DNA of 64,000 nt from Defluviitaleaceae bacterium (GTDB lineage: Bacteria; Bacillota; Clostridia; Lachnospirales; UBA5962), in contig WRBA01000011.1 in the NCBI GenBank assembly GCA_009779915.1, positions 1 to 64,000 of the forward strand, in the 5' to 3' direction. Of the stretch, positions 44,555-52,768 are shown piece by piece; within the stretch, counting starts at the first letter, position 1, and each line of letters starts with the position of its first letter. The notes under the pieces were generated by a model. That model worked only from the letters and a program-made list of their open reading frames with translations, ran no database searches and was not told where the DNA came from. The translations under genes were made by a program, and so were the position numbers.

Positions 44555-44718
44555 AGCGAAATTAACTTCCCCATCGTCATCAGAATTATAGCGAAACAGC
44601 CTCTGATCTCGTCATTGCGAGTCAGATACAAGGTATCGACGCGGCAATCTAAAGCATATTACGTGATGAGATTGCTTCGCCTCTGGCTCGCAATGACGGT
44701 GCGAACGCTAATTTCGCT
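44555..44718. repeat. Nested palindromic repeat region between lipoprotein and trpB2
   Basis: Inverted pairs nest around one centre: AGCGAAATTA (44555-44564) with TAATTTCGCT (44709-44718); CGTCATTGCGAG (44610-44621) with CTCGCAATGACG (44687-44698); GCAATCT (44644-44650) with AGATTGC (44669-44675). The CGTCATTGCGAG core is like dispersed palindromic elements found between genes in many bacteria. CCATCGTCAT (44571-44580) and ATGACGACGG (44728-44737) add another imperfect pair. The 295-bp gap 44525-44819 holds no gene. Confidence 0.75.
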
Positions 44719-44819
44719 ACAACCTTAATGACGACGGGAGATGCCCACGAGGAAACTAAGGCTCCTGCCGTTTCGTTACAACTCTATTGCCAGTGCGTAT
44801 TAAATCAGTATAAATTTTA

Positions 44820-46184
44820 TCATACCTTTGGCAATGTTGCAAATCCCTTCTCAAGTTCTTCGTCTGTCGGTATATAATCCGTCATTTGCCCCGAGTTATA
44901 ATTCCCATAAGCCATCATATCAAAATATCCTGTGCCTGAAAGACCGAATAAAATGGTTTTCTTCTCCCCTGTTTCTTTGCATTTTAGTGCTTCGTCAAGG
45001 GCGCATTTTATTGCGTGAGATGACTCAGGCGCCGGGAGTATTCCTTCGCACCGGGCAAAGGTTACGGCAGCTTTAAAGGCTTCACTTTGCACAATTGATA
45101 CCGCATCCATATGCCCATCGTGGTAAAATTTAGACAGCACCGGATTCATACCGTGATATCTTAAGCCGCCGGCGTGATTTGGTGAGGGCATAAAGCCACT
45201 GCCAAGGGTATACATTTTAATAAGAGGGGTGGTTCTTGCCGTATCACCAAAATCATAAGCATACCGCCCCCTTGTAAAGGTGGGGCATGAAGCAGGCTCC
45301 GCCGCTATAAAGCGAATATTGTTCTTCCCATCAAGCTTATCAGCCATAAATGGGGAGATTAAGCCGCCTAAATTAGAACCTCCACCGGCACAGCCTATTA
45401 TTATATCCGGCTTAATATCGTACATATCGCACGCCATCTTTGCCTCAAGCCCAATTATACTTTGATGGATAAGCACATGGTCAAGGACAGAACCAAGAAC
45501 ATAACGGCAATTATCTTTTTTCATTGAGCTTTCTATGGCCTCGGATATTGCACAGCCCAATGACCCGCAGGAATCCGGAGTTTCTGCCAAAATCTTTTTC
45601 CCCGCCTCAGTCATATTTGAAGGAGATGGTATAACATTCGCACCATAAGTTTCCATAACCATTTTTCTGTAAGGCTTTTGCTCGGCTGAAATCTTAACCA
45701 TATACACATCCAGCTCTATGCCATAATAAGCACATGCCATTGATAATGCCGTACCCCACTGCCCTGCCCCTGTTTCTGTGGCTAAAGATGTAATCCCCTG
45801 CTCTTTAGCATAATGAACCTGTGCCGCCGCGGAATTAAGCTTATGAGAACCTGAGGTATTATTCCCCTCAAACTTATAATAAATCTCCGCGGGAGTATCC
45901 AGCATTTTTTCCAAACAATATGCACGTACAAGAGGCGATGGGCGGTACATACGGTAAAACCCAATAAGATCCTCAGGTATTTCAATATATTCATCTTTTG
46001 TGTTAAGCTCCTGCTCAGCCGATTTTTTACAAAATACTGCTTCTAAATCTTCTTTTGTGCATGGCTTAAGTGTTCCCGGATGAAGCAAAGGCTCAATATT
46101 ATCTTTCATTTTAGCGCGGATATTGTGCAAATACCTTGGTGCGCTCTCCTCAGGAAGATAAATTTTGTAAGGAACATTACTCAT
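44820..46184 (-). CDS. Tryptophan synthase beta chain, TrpB2 type
   Basis: A 454-residue PLP enzyme of the longer TrpB2 class (TrpB-like), which condenses indole with serine or O-phosphoserine, usually without TrpA. Features are the PLP lysine in NTSGSHKLNSA (about 120), ETGAGQWGTALSMAC, the phosphate-binding loop GCAGGGSNLGGL and a C-terminal LFGLSGTGYFD. The roughly 55-residue N-terminal extension (IEPLLHPGTLKPCTKEDL) is typical of TrpB2. It stands alone without other trp genes and is controlled by a tryptophan T-box. Confidence 0.92.
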   Translation of the reverse strand: MSNVPYKIYLPEESAPRYLHNIRAKMKDNIEPLLHPGTLKPCTKEDLEAVFCKKSAEQELNTKDEYIEIPEDLIGFYRMYRPSPLVRAYCLEKMLDTPAEIYYKFEGNNTSGSHKLNSAAAQVHYAKEQGITSLATETGAGQWGTALSMACAYYGIELDVYMVKISAEQKPYRKMVMETYGANVIPSPSNMTEAGKKILAETPDSCGSLGCAISEAIESSMKKDNCRYVLGSVLDHVLIHQSIIGLEAKMACDMYDIKPDIIIGCAGGGSNLGGLISPFMADKLDGKNNIRFIAAEPASCPTFTRGRYAYDFGDTARTTPLIKMYTLGSGFMPSPNHAGGLRYHGMNPVLSKFYHDGHMDAVSIVQSEAFKAAVTFARCEGILPAPESSHAIKCALDEALKCKETGEKKTILFGLSGTGYFDMMAYGNYNSGQMTDYIPTDEELEKGFATLPKV

Positions 46185-46199
46185 AATATATCACACCTT

Positions 46200-46507
46200 T
46201 CTTAAAATGTCGGTAAAAATAAAAAAACGCCCTTGAGATAATCTCAAAGACGTGTTAAATAACGCGGTACCACTTTGATTTGCGAAAAAGTTACCCTTTT
46301 CGCCTTAGCAGGCAGCAAACACTGCCCCGGACTCTAACGCAGCCCATACGTTACGGAATACTAAGCTATAAAGCCTTTGACCGCACCCTCAGTGATCCAT
46401 TTAATACGCTGTGTACTGCAGGTTCCCAGCTGCCCCTGCTCTCTGTGAATTCATACGTATTTTTATCTCCACATCATCGGTTTGTATTGGTAATATTTAA
46501 TTTATAT
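46200..46507 (-). promoter_or_regulatory. Tryptophan-specific T-box leader of trpB2
   Basis: The minus-strand leader holds the T-box sequence AAGTGGTACCGCG (46275-46263), a stem I with AGCAGGGGCAGCTGGGAACC and a specifier-loop TGG (46399-46397, in AAATGGATCACTGAGG). It ends in a terminator: ACGTCTTTGAGA pairs with TCTCAAGGGCGT (46253-46227, with G-U pairs) before seven T residues. Uncharged tRNA-Trp should stabilise the antiterminator and switch on trpB2. The specifier assignment is by eye. Confidence 0.88.
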
Positions 46508-46513
46508 AGTAGC

Positions 46514-46542
46514 ATATTAACATACATAATTCAATGTGTCAA
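46514..46542 (-). promoter_or_regulatory. Promoter of the T-box/trpB2 transcript
   Basis: On the minus strand TTGACA (46542-46537), a 17-bp spacer and TAATAT (46519-46514), just before the T-box leader. Confidence 0.7.
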
Positions 46543-46622
46543 GTTTTTTCATGAGTATTATCACGACAAACGCATGAAAAGATAATTGCTAAGATTTGTA
46601 ATTTGCATCGCAGATTTTAATC

Positions 46623-46773
46623 AATTTGACGAAAGTTCACTTCCGTCAAATTACAAAAGTTCGCAAAGTTTCGTAGGAACTTTGCAAATTCACCTTAAGC
46701 TTCTCGCCGAAATCCTGATTTCGGCGAAGGGCAAACCCTTCATGGGTTTGCCCTATGAGTATTATACATACTC
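46623..46773. repeat. Array of five consecutive hairpins after the histidine kinase gene
   Basis: Five adjacent inverted repeats: AATTTGACG/CGTCAAATT (46623-46652, with inner AAGT/ACTT); GCAAAGTT/AACTTTGC type (46660-46688); CGCCGAAATC/GATTTCGGCG with a 2-nt loop (46705-46726); GGGCAAACCC/GGGTTTGCCC (46729-46753); GAGTAT/ATACTC (46757-46773, containing the kinase stop codon). The spacing is close to regular. No T-tracts follow the stems, so these are not ordinary terminators. Confidence 0.8.
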
Positions 46774-48441
46774 TTTTATTACATTAAGCACTTCACCAAT
46801 ATCCAGCGGTTTACCAACATGCCCGTCCATGCCGGCTTTTAAGCACCGCTCCACATCCTCTCGAAAGACATTTGCAGTCATTGCTATGATTGGAATAGTT
46901 TTAGCATTGGGTAAATCCAATGCGCGTATATGCTGCGTGGCTTCAAATCCATCCATTTCCGGCATTTGCAAGTCCATAAAAATCATATTAAACCGCTCAG
47001 GTGATTCACAAAATATTTGTAAAGCCTCAGCACCATTTTGCGCGCATATTATCGATATTTTTGTCGGTTCCAGCAAAGCTTTCACAATTTCTTGGTTAAT
47101 TTCAACATCTTCAGCAAGGAGTATACACTTGTCTTCATAAGTTATAAAAATATCTTCTGCCTCTTCATTTGCAGCTGCGCCAAGGTCTTCTAAAGCCGCC
47201 AAGCTATTTTCACTGCCTCTCTCCAGCTTAACCTCAAAGGCAAAGGCAGCACCTTTACCAAGCTCCGATTCAACCCAAACCTTTCCGCCCATCATTTCAA
47301 CAATGCTCTTGGTTATGGAAAGTCCAAGACCGGTGCCGCCGAATTTACGTGACGTACTCGTCTCCGCCTGCTGAAAGGCTTTGAAAAGATTTCTCTGCTG
47401 CTCAGGGCTTATACCAATACCTGAGTCTATCACTTCAATTTGGATACTGCAAAACTTTCCCTCTTCTTCCATCAATTTGGCGTTTAGGGCAATCGTGCCT
47501 CTCTTTGGAGTAAACTTAATCGCATTCCCTAAAAGGTTTGTAATGACCTGCGCCAGCCTTTGATCATCTCCTATAAGCAGCTTAGGGATATTAGCATCTA
47601 TATCTACCGTAAAACTATGCTCTTTTTCATCAACGCTAAAGGAAACAACATTTACTGTTCTCTGTATCATTCTCTCAAAATTAAATTCCTCAACAGATAA
47701 CTCAAATTTTCCCGAGTCAATCTTTGACATATCAAGAACATCGTTAATAATACCAAGTAGATGGGTAGAAGCATCCTCGATTTTATTTAGGGTTTCATGA
47801 ACCTTGGCGATATCCTTTGAAGCTTTGCCTATAGCGGTCATACCAATTATAGCATTCATAGGAGTCCTAAGCTCATGACTCATATTCGACAAAAAAACAC
47901 CTTTTGCGTGAGACGCCTTTGTATATGATTTGCAAAAAACATAAAGTATTAACATTATAGCTACTGTCGTAAGAAAACCTACATAGTTTTGCGCCATTGT
48001 AAAGCTTGCGCCAAGCATATTGCGCTCAAGAACCATAATAAAAAACCCTTGTACCATACTAATTGCTGTAATATAGATGGCAAGCCCTTTAGGTTTCATA
48101 TAAGTAAGGGAAATCATCGCCCCGCCTATTGTATATGTGAAAACCAAAAAATCCCCATAGAAATATACAGCCCCAAAAGTGACTAGTACAATTAATGTGA
48201 AAGGTGTAAGAAAAGACAGATATTCATTACGAGTATCGCTCCGCTCCAAGATAATATAGGATAGAACTATGCCTATATTAATTAAAATCCTGACATGTAA
48301 ATGATCAGGAAAAAACAATATATAATACGCTGAAGTCGCAACAAAATAAAACAATAAAATTATAAGAATATTAGGCGCAATTATATTCTTCTCTGAACCT
48401 TTAAAGATATATTTTCTTATGAAAGGAACCATGTAGACCAC
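46762..48441 (-). CDS. Hybrid sensor histidine kinase with receiver domain
   Basis: A 559-residue membrane kinase. About six hydrophobic segments (residues 20-170) form the sensor, with no large extracytoplasmic domain. HisKA has the phospho-histidine in FLSNMSHELRTPMNAI (about 188). HATPase follows with NLLGNAIKFTP, DSGIGIS and FGGTGLGLS. The C-terminal receiver (about 435-559) has the phospho-aspartate in FMDLQMPEMDGFEA. No separate response regulator is adjacent, so the output partner is unknown. The gene has only about 20 bp before the MITE-like element, which may have displaced or supplied its promoter. Confidence 0.92.
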   Translation of the reverse strand: MVYMVPFIRKYIFKGSEKNIIAPNILIILLFYFVATSAYYILFFPDHLHVRILINIGIVLSYIILERSDTRNEYLSFLTPFTLIVLVTFGAVYFYGDFLVFTYTIGGAMISLTYMKPKGLAIYITAISMVQGFFIMVLERNMLGASFTMAQNYVGFLTTVAIMLILYVFCKSYTKASHAKGVFLSNMSHELRTPMNAIIGMTAIGKASKDIAKVHETLNKIEDASTHLLGIINDVLDMSKIDSGKFELSVEEFNFERMIQRTVNVVSFSVDEKEHSFTVDIDANIPKLLIGDDQRLAQVITNLLGNAIKFTPKRGTIALNAKLMEEEGKFCSIQIEVIDSGIGISPEQQRNLFKAFQQAETSTSRKFGGTGLGLSITKSIVEMMGGKVWVESELGKGAAFAFEVKLERGSENSLAALEDLGAAANEEAEDIFITYEDKCILLAEDVEINQEIVKALLEPTKISIICAQNGAEALQIFCESPERFNMIFMDLQMPEMDGFEATQHIRALDLPNAKTIPIIAMTANVFREDVERCLKAGMDGHVGKPLDIGEVLNVIKEYV

Positions 48442-48460
48442 CTGCTCCTAATAGTTTAAA

Positions 48461-48621
48461 AACCTGTTTACTATCTCGATTTCAACAAATTTCCGAGTGC
48501 TTTTTCGTCAGGCGAGGAGAGGCTGACGACGCAAAGCCAAAGCTTTTGTTAGGAAGCCTTAACGAAGTCCTGATGGAAAATAAGCCGAAAAGGCGTTTGG
48601 AATTGAGATAGTAAACAGGTT
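48461..48621. mobile_element. MITE-like 161-bp element with 23-bp terminal inverted repeats
   Basis: AACCTGTTTACTATCTCGAT (from 48461) and its inverse at the right end (to 48621) match at 21 of 23 positions. The inverted symmetry continues inward imperfectly (TTTCCGAGTG... against TTTTCGGCTT... up to a shared TCAGG), so the whole element can fold into a long hairpin. It has no coding capacity and no obvious target duplication. It is inserted directly upstream of the histidine kinase gene. Confidence 0.7.
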
Positions 48622-48736
48622 CTAACATATAAGTTAAATAATTCTATTTTATACTTTTTTAATATTATAGTAAAGAAAAATCCGAACTCACACCGATTAC
48701 TTTCAAATCAGCATGGTTCGGACTATGCATTAGCAC

Positions 48737-48820
48737 TGCGGTTGACAGGACTTGAACCTGCACGTCATTGCTGACACAAGATCCTTAGTCTTGCGCGTAT
48801 ACCAGTTCCGCCACAACCGC
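48737..48820 (-). tRNA. tRNA-Leu(AAG)
   Basis: On the minus strand GCGGTTG (48820-48814) pairs with the inverse CAACCGC encoded at 48744-48738, with discriminator A. The anticodon stem CAAGA/TCTTG encloses CTAAGGA, giving anticodon AAG (A34 presumably modified to inosine). The long variable arm and GGTTCAAGTCC T-arm fit a class II leucine tRNA. CCA is not encoded. Confidence 0.93.
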
Positions 48821-48840
48821 TTAAGCTTAAACCGTATATT

Positions 48841-48869
48841 ATAATACTACTAAAAAATAAAATTGTCAA
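48841..48869 (-). promoter_or_regulatory. Promoter of tRNA-Leu
   Basis: On the minus strand TTGACA (48869-48864), a 17-bp spacer and TATTAT (48846-48841), about 20 bp before the tRNA 5' end. Confidence 0.7.
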
Positions 48870-48985
48870 CATCTAGTTGCGGAAATTTTGCAAAGTTTTA
48901 ACATCCCTTTACACAGTTTTAGCTAAGGGCCAGGAGAGTCCAACCTTGAACGCCCCTAGCCCTAATATTGAATAAATATTACTTA

Positions 48986-49026
48986 AAAACCCGCTGCCTC
49001 CTCAAACTTATGAAAACAGCCGGTTT
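48986..49026 (-). terminator. Probable terminator of the amidohydrolase gene
   Basis: On the minus strand AAACCGGCTG and CAGCGGGTTT pair with one mismatch around a roughly 20-nt loop, followed by T residues, 13 bp after the stop codon. The rest of the gap to tRNA-Leu (48870-48985) shows no gene. Confidence 0.5.
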
Positions 49027-49038
49027 GTGTCTCAATTA

Positions 49039-50238
49039 TTATACTTCTCTGCCCGCATAAACTCTTTCAGCTACTTCATTTTCATATACTTCGCCATCTA
49101 TTATAGTTTTTTCACATAAAGTAAAATTTGAGAATGGGTTACCGTTAAATATAGCAACATCCGCGTCTTTTCCAGGCTCCAGTGAACCGACTCTATGGTC
49201 AAGCTCAAGAATTTTTGCAGCTGTTATAGTTACAGATCTAAAAGCTTCCTCAAGAGATAATCCCCTTGCGATACAGAAACCTACATGTGTCGGCAAGTAT
49301 TTAGTTGATGAGGCCGCATCTTCCGAGAGGCAGAAGGTTATGCCCGCTTTCTCAAGTATACCTGCGGTTTCAAACTTACGTCCCCAAATTTCCATTTTAG
49401 CATATCCCATTGTAAGAGGACCAATTACGCACTCAATATTGTTTTCTTTAAGAAAATCAAGGATTTTATGAGACTCTGTAGCGTGTTCAACCGCAAATTT
49501 CAAATTAAATTCTTGTGCAATCCTTACAGCAGTAACGATATCATCAGCTCTATGGGCGTGGATACGGCATTTCATTTCACCTTTAACCACAGGTACAAGA
49601 GCTTCTAACTTAAAATCAGGCTTAGGTGCTTTAGATGGGTCAGTTTTGCCAAGCTCAAGCTGCTCAGCATAAACTTTGGCATTGTAGAGAGATTCCCTTA
49701 GTACCGCGCCTACACCCATACGGGTAACCGGCATTTTTTTCTCAGAACCGTAAACTCTCTTAGGATTTTCCCCAAGAGCCATTTTCATATGCTCCGTACC
49801 AGGAATTACAAGGTCAAACACTGTAGAGCCTTCTTTCAGTTTAAAGCTTAAACCGATGCCGCCTATTACATTTGCGGAACCCGGAAGTGTAAAACAAGTT
49901 GTAAATCCTGCTTTTCTCGCGTGCTCTATACCCATATCAAAAGGATTAAGGGCATCAAGTGCGCGGATATGTGCGGTTACGGGACCTGACACTTCATTAC
50001 CATCCACTGTACCCGGCTGTTGTACTGCTTGAGGCTCATTAAACGTAGAGATGTGGGTGTGGGCGTCAATTAAACCGGGTGTTACCCATTTGCCTGTTGC
50101 GTCAATAACTTTGGCACCTGCCGGAATTTCCACATCAGCGCCTACAGCTTTGATTTTTGTACCTTCAATCAAAACTACTCCATTTTCAATGGTACCGTTT
50201 GTTACGGTTACGACTTTTCCGCCTTTAATCGCTAACAT
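49039..50238 (-). CDS. Amidohydrolase family protein, imidazolonepropionase-like
   Basis: A 399-residue metal-dependent hydrolase of the amidohydrolase superfamily. The N-terminal beta domain (MLAIKGGKVVTVTNGTIENG) leads to the metal-binding GLIDAHTHIS (about 55-65). Later metal/catalytic residues are IHAHRADD, AVEHATE and LSEDAAS. The C-terminal GSLEPGKDADVAIFNGNPF is typical. The HxH and the order of histidines fit the imidazolonepropionase-like/prolidase-like group, but the substrate cannot be stated. It stands alone on this strand, divergent from ispF. Confidence 0.85.
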   Translation of the reverse strand: MLAIKGGKVVTVTNGTIENGVVLIEGTKIKAVGADVEIPAGAKVIDATGKWVTPGLIDAHTHISTFNEPQAVQQPGTVDGNEVSGPVTAHIRALDALNPFDMGIEHARKAGFTTCFTLPGSANVIGGIGLSFKLKEGSTVFDLVIPGTEHMKMALGENPKRVYGSEKKMPVTRMGVGAVLRESLYNAKVYAEQLELGKTDPSKAPKPDFKLEALVPVVKGEMKCRIHAHRADDIVTAVRIAQEFNLKFAVEHATESHKILDFLKENNIECVIGPLTMGYAKMEIWGRKFETAGILEKAGITFCLSEDAASSTKYLPTHVGFCIARGLSLEEAFRSVTITAAKILELDHRVGSLEPGKDADVAIFNGNPFSNFTLCEKTIIDGEVYENEVAERVYAGREV

Positions 50239-50325
50239 TGTTTTATCATCTCCATATGTATTTTTTTGAAGCTTGTTTTTAATTATATTCTAAAGCTAAG
50301 ACAATTACAATAGCATTTGTGCTGA

Positions 50326-50355
50326 TTGACACAGCTTGCTATAAAGCATTATAAT
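50326..50355 (+). promoter_or_regulatory. Promoter of the ispF-cysS operon
   Basis: TTGACA (50326-50331), an 18-bp spacer and TATAAT (50350-50355): near-consensus, about 100 bp before ispF. Confidence 0.75.
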
Positions 50356-50369
50356 ATGCATATAAAGAA

Positions 50370-50434
50370 AAACGCTGAACTGTGTGAAGCGTTTCTTCCC
50401 TAATTATGCAACGCGACTTTGTAAAACAAAGTCG
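50370..50434 (+). promoter_or_regulatory. Two hairpins in the ispF leader
   Basis: AAACGCT/AGCGTTT (50370-50394) and a perfect CGACTTTG/CAAAGTCG with 5-nt loop (50414-50434) lie between the promoter and the TTTGGAGG ribosome site. No T-tract is present, so attenuation is not evident; they may stabilise or regulate the long housekeeping transcript. Confidence 0.55.
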
Positions 50435-50455
50435 AGTCATGTTTGGAGGAAAACC

Positions 50456-50932
50456 ATGTCTTTTCGTATCGGAATAGGTTATGATGTACACAAACTTGCA
50501 AAAAATCAAAAACTCGTTATTGGGGGAGTTACAATCCCCTACGATTACGGTCTTTTGGGTCATTCTGACGCAGATGTACTTACTCACGCCATAATGGACG
50601 CTATGCTGGGGGCTTTGGCTTTAGGCGATATAGGTAAACTCTTTCCCGATAGCGATCTTTCATATAAAGGAATATCAAGCTTAGCACTGCTTGAGAAGGT
50701 TAATAATATGATAATAGAAAAGGGTTATAAAATAGTGAATATTGACAGCGTAATAGTGGCTGAAATGCCCAAATTCGCACCTTATATTAATGACATAAGG
50801 GGGAGCCTCTGCCGATGTCTTGACCTTGACGTGGATTTAATAAGCGTCAAGGCTACCACCGAGGAAGAGTTAGGCTTTACAGGACAACGACTTGGCATAG
50901 CCGCTAAGGCTGTGGTACTTGTGGGAGGATAG
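50456..50932 (+). CDS. ispF: 2-C-methyl-D-erythritol 2,4-cyclodiphosphate synthase
   Basis: A 158-residue enzyme of the MEP isoprenoid pathway. The start at 50456 follows TTGGAGG and gives the family's MxFRIGIGYDVHKL beginning. Metal and substrate residues are in DVHKL, GHSDADVLTHAIMDA and the C-terminal ATTEEELGFTGQRLGIAAKA. ispD, often adjacent, is not next to it here. Confidence 0.96.
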   Translation: MSFRIGIGYDVHKLAKNQKLVIGGVTIPYDYGLLGHSDADVLTHAIMDAMLGALALGDIGKLFPDSDLSYKGISSLALLEKVNNMIIEKGYKIVNIDSVIVAEMPKFAPYINDIRGSLCRCLDLDVDLISVKATTEEELGFTGQRLGIAAKAVVLVGG

Positions 50933-50938
50933 ATAATT

Positions 50939-52339
50939 ATGATAGTTTATAATACATTAACTAAAAAAAAGGAAAAATTTAAGACTATAGAAGAAAACAA
51001 AGTAAGTATGTATGTTTGCGGACCAACAGTTTATAATTTTATCCATATAGGCAATGCAAGAACTTATATTGTTTTTGATGCTGTCCGCAGATATTTTAAG
51101 CACAAAGGCTATGATGTTACTTATGTGCAAAACTATACGGATATAGACGATCGAATTATACAAAGAGCTAATGAGGAAAATATCACTTCACTTGCATTTG
51201 CTGATCGTTATATTATGGAATTTGAAAAGGATATCGAAGCCCTAAACATACTTGCGGCTGATTTTTACCCTCGCGTAACCTCTGAAATAAGCGGCATAGT
51301 CGAAATGATAACAACACTTATTGAAAAAGGCTTCGCTTATGAAATAAACGGCAGTGTCTATTTTGACACATCCAAATCTCCTGAATACGGTAAGCTCTCA
51401 AGACGTGATTTAGATAGCCAAGAAGCAGGTTTTAGAATTGACATTGATGATGAAAAAAAGCATCCCGGTGACTTCATTCTTTGGAAGCCGAAAAAAGATG
51501 GTGAACCCTATTGGGAATCTCCTTGGAGTGAAGGCCGACCCGGCTGGCATATTGAATGCTCCGTTATGGCCAAAAGATATTTAGGGGAAAATATCGACAT
51601 CCACGCCGGCGGCGAAGATTTGGTGTTTCCTCATCACGAAAATGAAATTGCTCAAAGTGAAGCGGCAAATGGCAAGCCTTTCGCAAATTATTGGTTTCAC
51701 GGCGCGCTTCTCAATATCGATAACCAAAAAATGTCGAAATCTCTAGGCAATTTCTTCACCCTCCGTGATGTAGGGGACGAATTCGGTTATGATGTTGTGC
51801 GTTTTTTTATACTGTCGAGCCATTATAGAAGTGCTATGAATTTTACTCGCGAATCTCTCGCTGCCGCAGGCAATGGACTTATGCGTATAAAGCAATGCCA
51901 TTCAAATATTAAATACAATTTAGAAAATACGAAAAACTCTAATATTACAAAAGAAGAACTCGCTCTCCTAGAAAAAAGTGATAAATTTCACAAGGACTTT
52001 GAAGCTTCTATGGATGATGATTTTAATACCGCTGACGCAATTTCAGCAATATTTGAATTTGTGCGCTTTATAAATAAAAATATGAATGCGGACTCGTCCT
52101 CAGGGTTTTTAGAAAAACTATGTAAAAAGCTTGAACTCCTAAGTAATATATTAGGGCTTGTTATAAGTAAAGAAGAGTCCGCCGACAGCAAGGAAATCGA
52201 AGAGCTTGTGGCAGCGCGCACTCAAGCCAAAAAGGACAAAAATTTTGCCTTAGCCGATGAAATAAGGGAAAAGCTAACCTCAATGGGCGTAACTGTAGAG
52301 GACACAAGACAAGGGGTTAGATGGTATTTTAATGAGTAA
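50939..52339 (+). CDS. cysS: Cysteinyl-tRNA synthetase
   Basis: A 466-residue class I aminoacyl-tRNA synthetase. Features are the [17 protein letters not shown] segment (zinc cysteine and HIGH-type motif), the [10 protein letters not shown] and [10 protein letters not shown] zinc/cysteine-binding region, and KMSKS in [12 protein letters not shown]. The C-terminal DALR-type helical domain completes it. It starts 6 bp after ispF and overlaps mrnC by 8 bp. Confidence 0.97.
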   Translation: MIVYNTLTKKKEKFKTIEENKVSMYVCGPTVYNFIHIGNARTYIVFDAVRRYFKHKGYDVTYVQNYTDIDDRIIQRANEENITSLAFADRYIMEFEKDIEALNILAADFYPRVTSEISGIVEMITTLIEKGFAYEINGSVYFDTSKSPEYGKLSRRDLDSQEAGFRIDIDDEKKHPGDFILWKPKKDGEPYWESPWSEGRPGWHIECSVMAKRYLGENIDIHAGGEDLVFPHHENEIAQSEAANGKPFANYWFHGALLNIDNQKMSKSLGNFFTLRDVGDEFGYDVVRFFILSSHYRSAMNFTRESLAAAGNGLMRIKQCHSNIKYNLENTKNSNITKEELALLEKSDKFHKDFEASMDDDFNTADAISAIFEFVRFINKNMNADSSSGFLEKLCKKLELLSNILGLVISKEESADSKEIEELVAARTQAKKDKNFALADEIREKLTSMGVTVEDTRQGVRWYFNE

Positions 52340-52757
52340 AAACTTTTTAGAAACAATGCCTAAAAACCCTGACAATATAAGCGAAATACAAATTTTAAAC
52401 CTTGCTTATATAGGTGATGCTGTATTTGAAATTATGGTACGTACTCATATTATAAACAACACTAAATCGGCAGCAAATGAACTGCACAATATCGCAAAAG
52501 CCTATGTAAGTGCAGGGGCACAGTCGGAAATGTATAAGGCTCTCGAGGGAGTTTTAAGCGAAAAAGAAATGTCTGTAATGCGCCGTGGCAGAAATGCAAA
52601 AAGCTACACCAAGGCAAAAAACGCCTCTATTAACGATTACCGTCATGCCACAGGTTTGGAAGCTTTAATTGGCTATCTTTATTTGAAAAACGAAGTCCAA
52701 AGGCTTATGGAAATTTTTGAAATTTGTATAAAAACCGTAGGGAATCCCCTGCTTTAA
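52332..52757 (+). CDS. mrnC: Mini-ribonuclease III
   Basis: A 141-residue RNase III catalytic domain without the dsRNA-binding domain, used in 23S rRNA maturation. NLAYIGDAVFEIMVR carries the catalytic aspartate region and ATGLEALIGYLYL the glutamate. MRRGRNAKSYTKAKNAS is typical of Mini-III. Coupled to cysS by overlap. Confidence 0.94.
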   Translation: MSKNFLETMPKNPDNISEIQILNLAYIGDAVFEIMVRTHIINNTKSAANELHNIAKAYVSAGAQSEMYKALEGVLSEKEMSVMRRGRNAKSYTKAKNASINDYRHATGLEALIGYLYLKNEVQRLMEIFEICIKTVGNPLL

Positions 52758-52768
52758 GGAGTAGAGCT

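Noticed and set aside
46280-47140. Two + strand frames of 101 and 184 codons across 46280-47140
   Set aside because: The first lies in the T-box leader; the second is antisense to the kinase receiver domain and hairpin array.
41430-49000. The SpoIIID N-terminal half as the far end of a skin-like element within this window
   Set aside because: I read the non-coding stretches to the right on both strands and found nothing resembling the missing HTH start; housekeeping genes follow, so the other end is elsewhere or lost.
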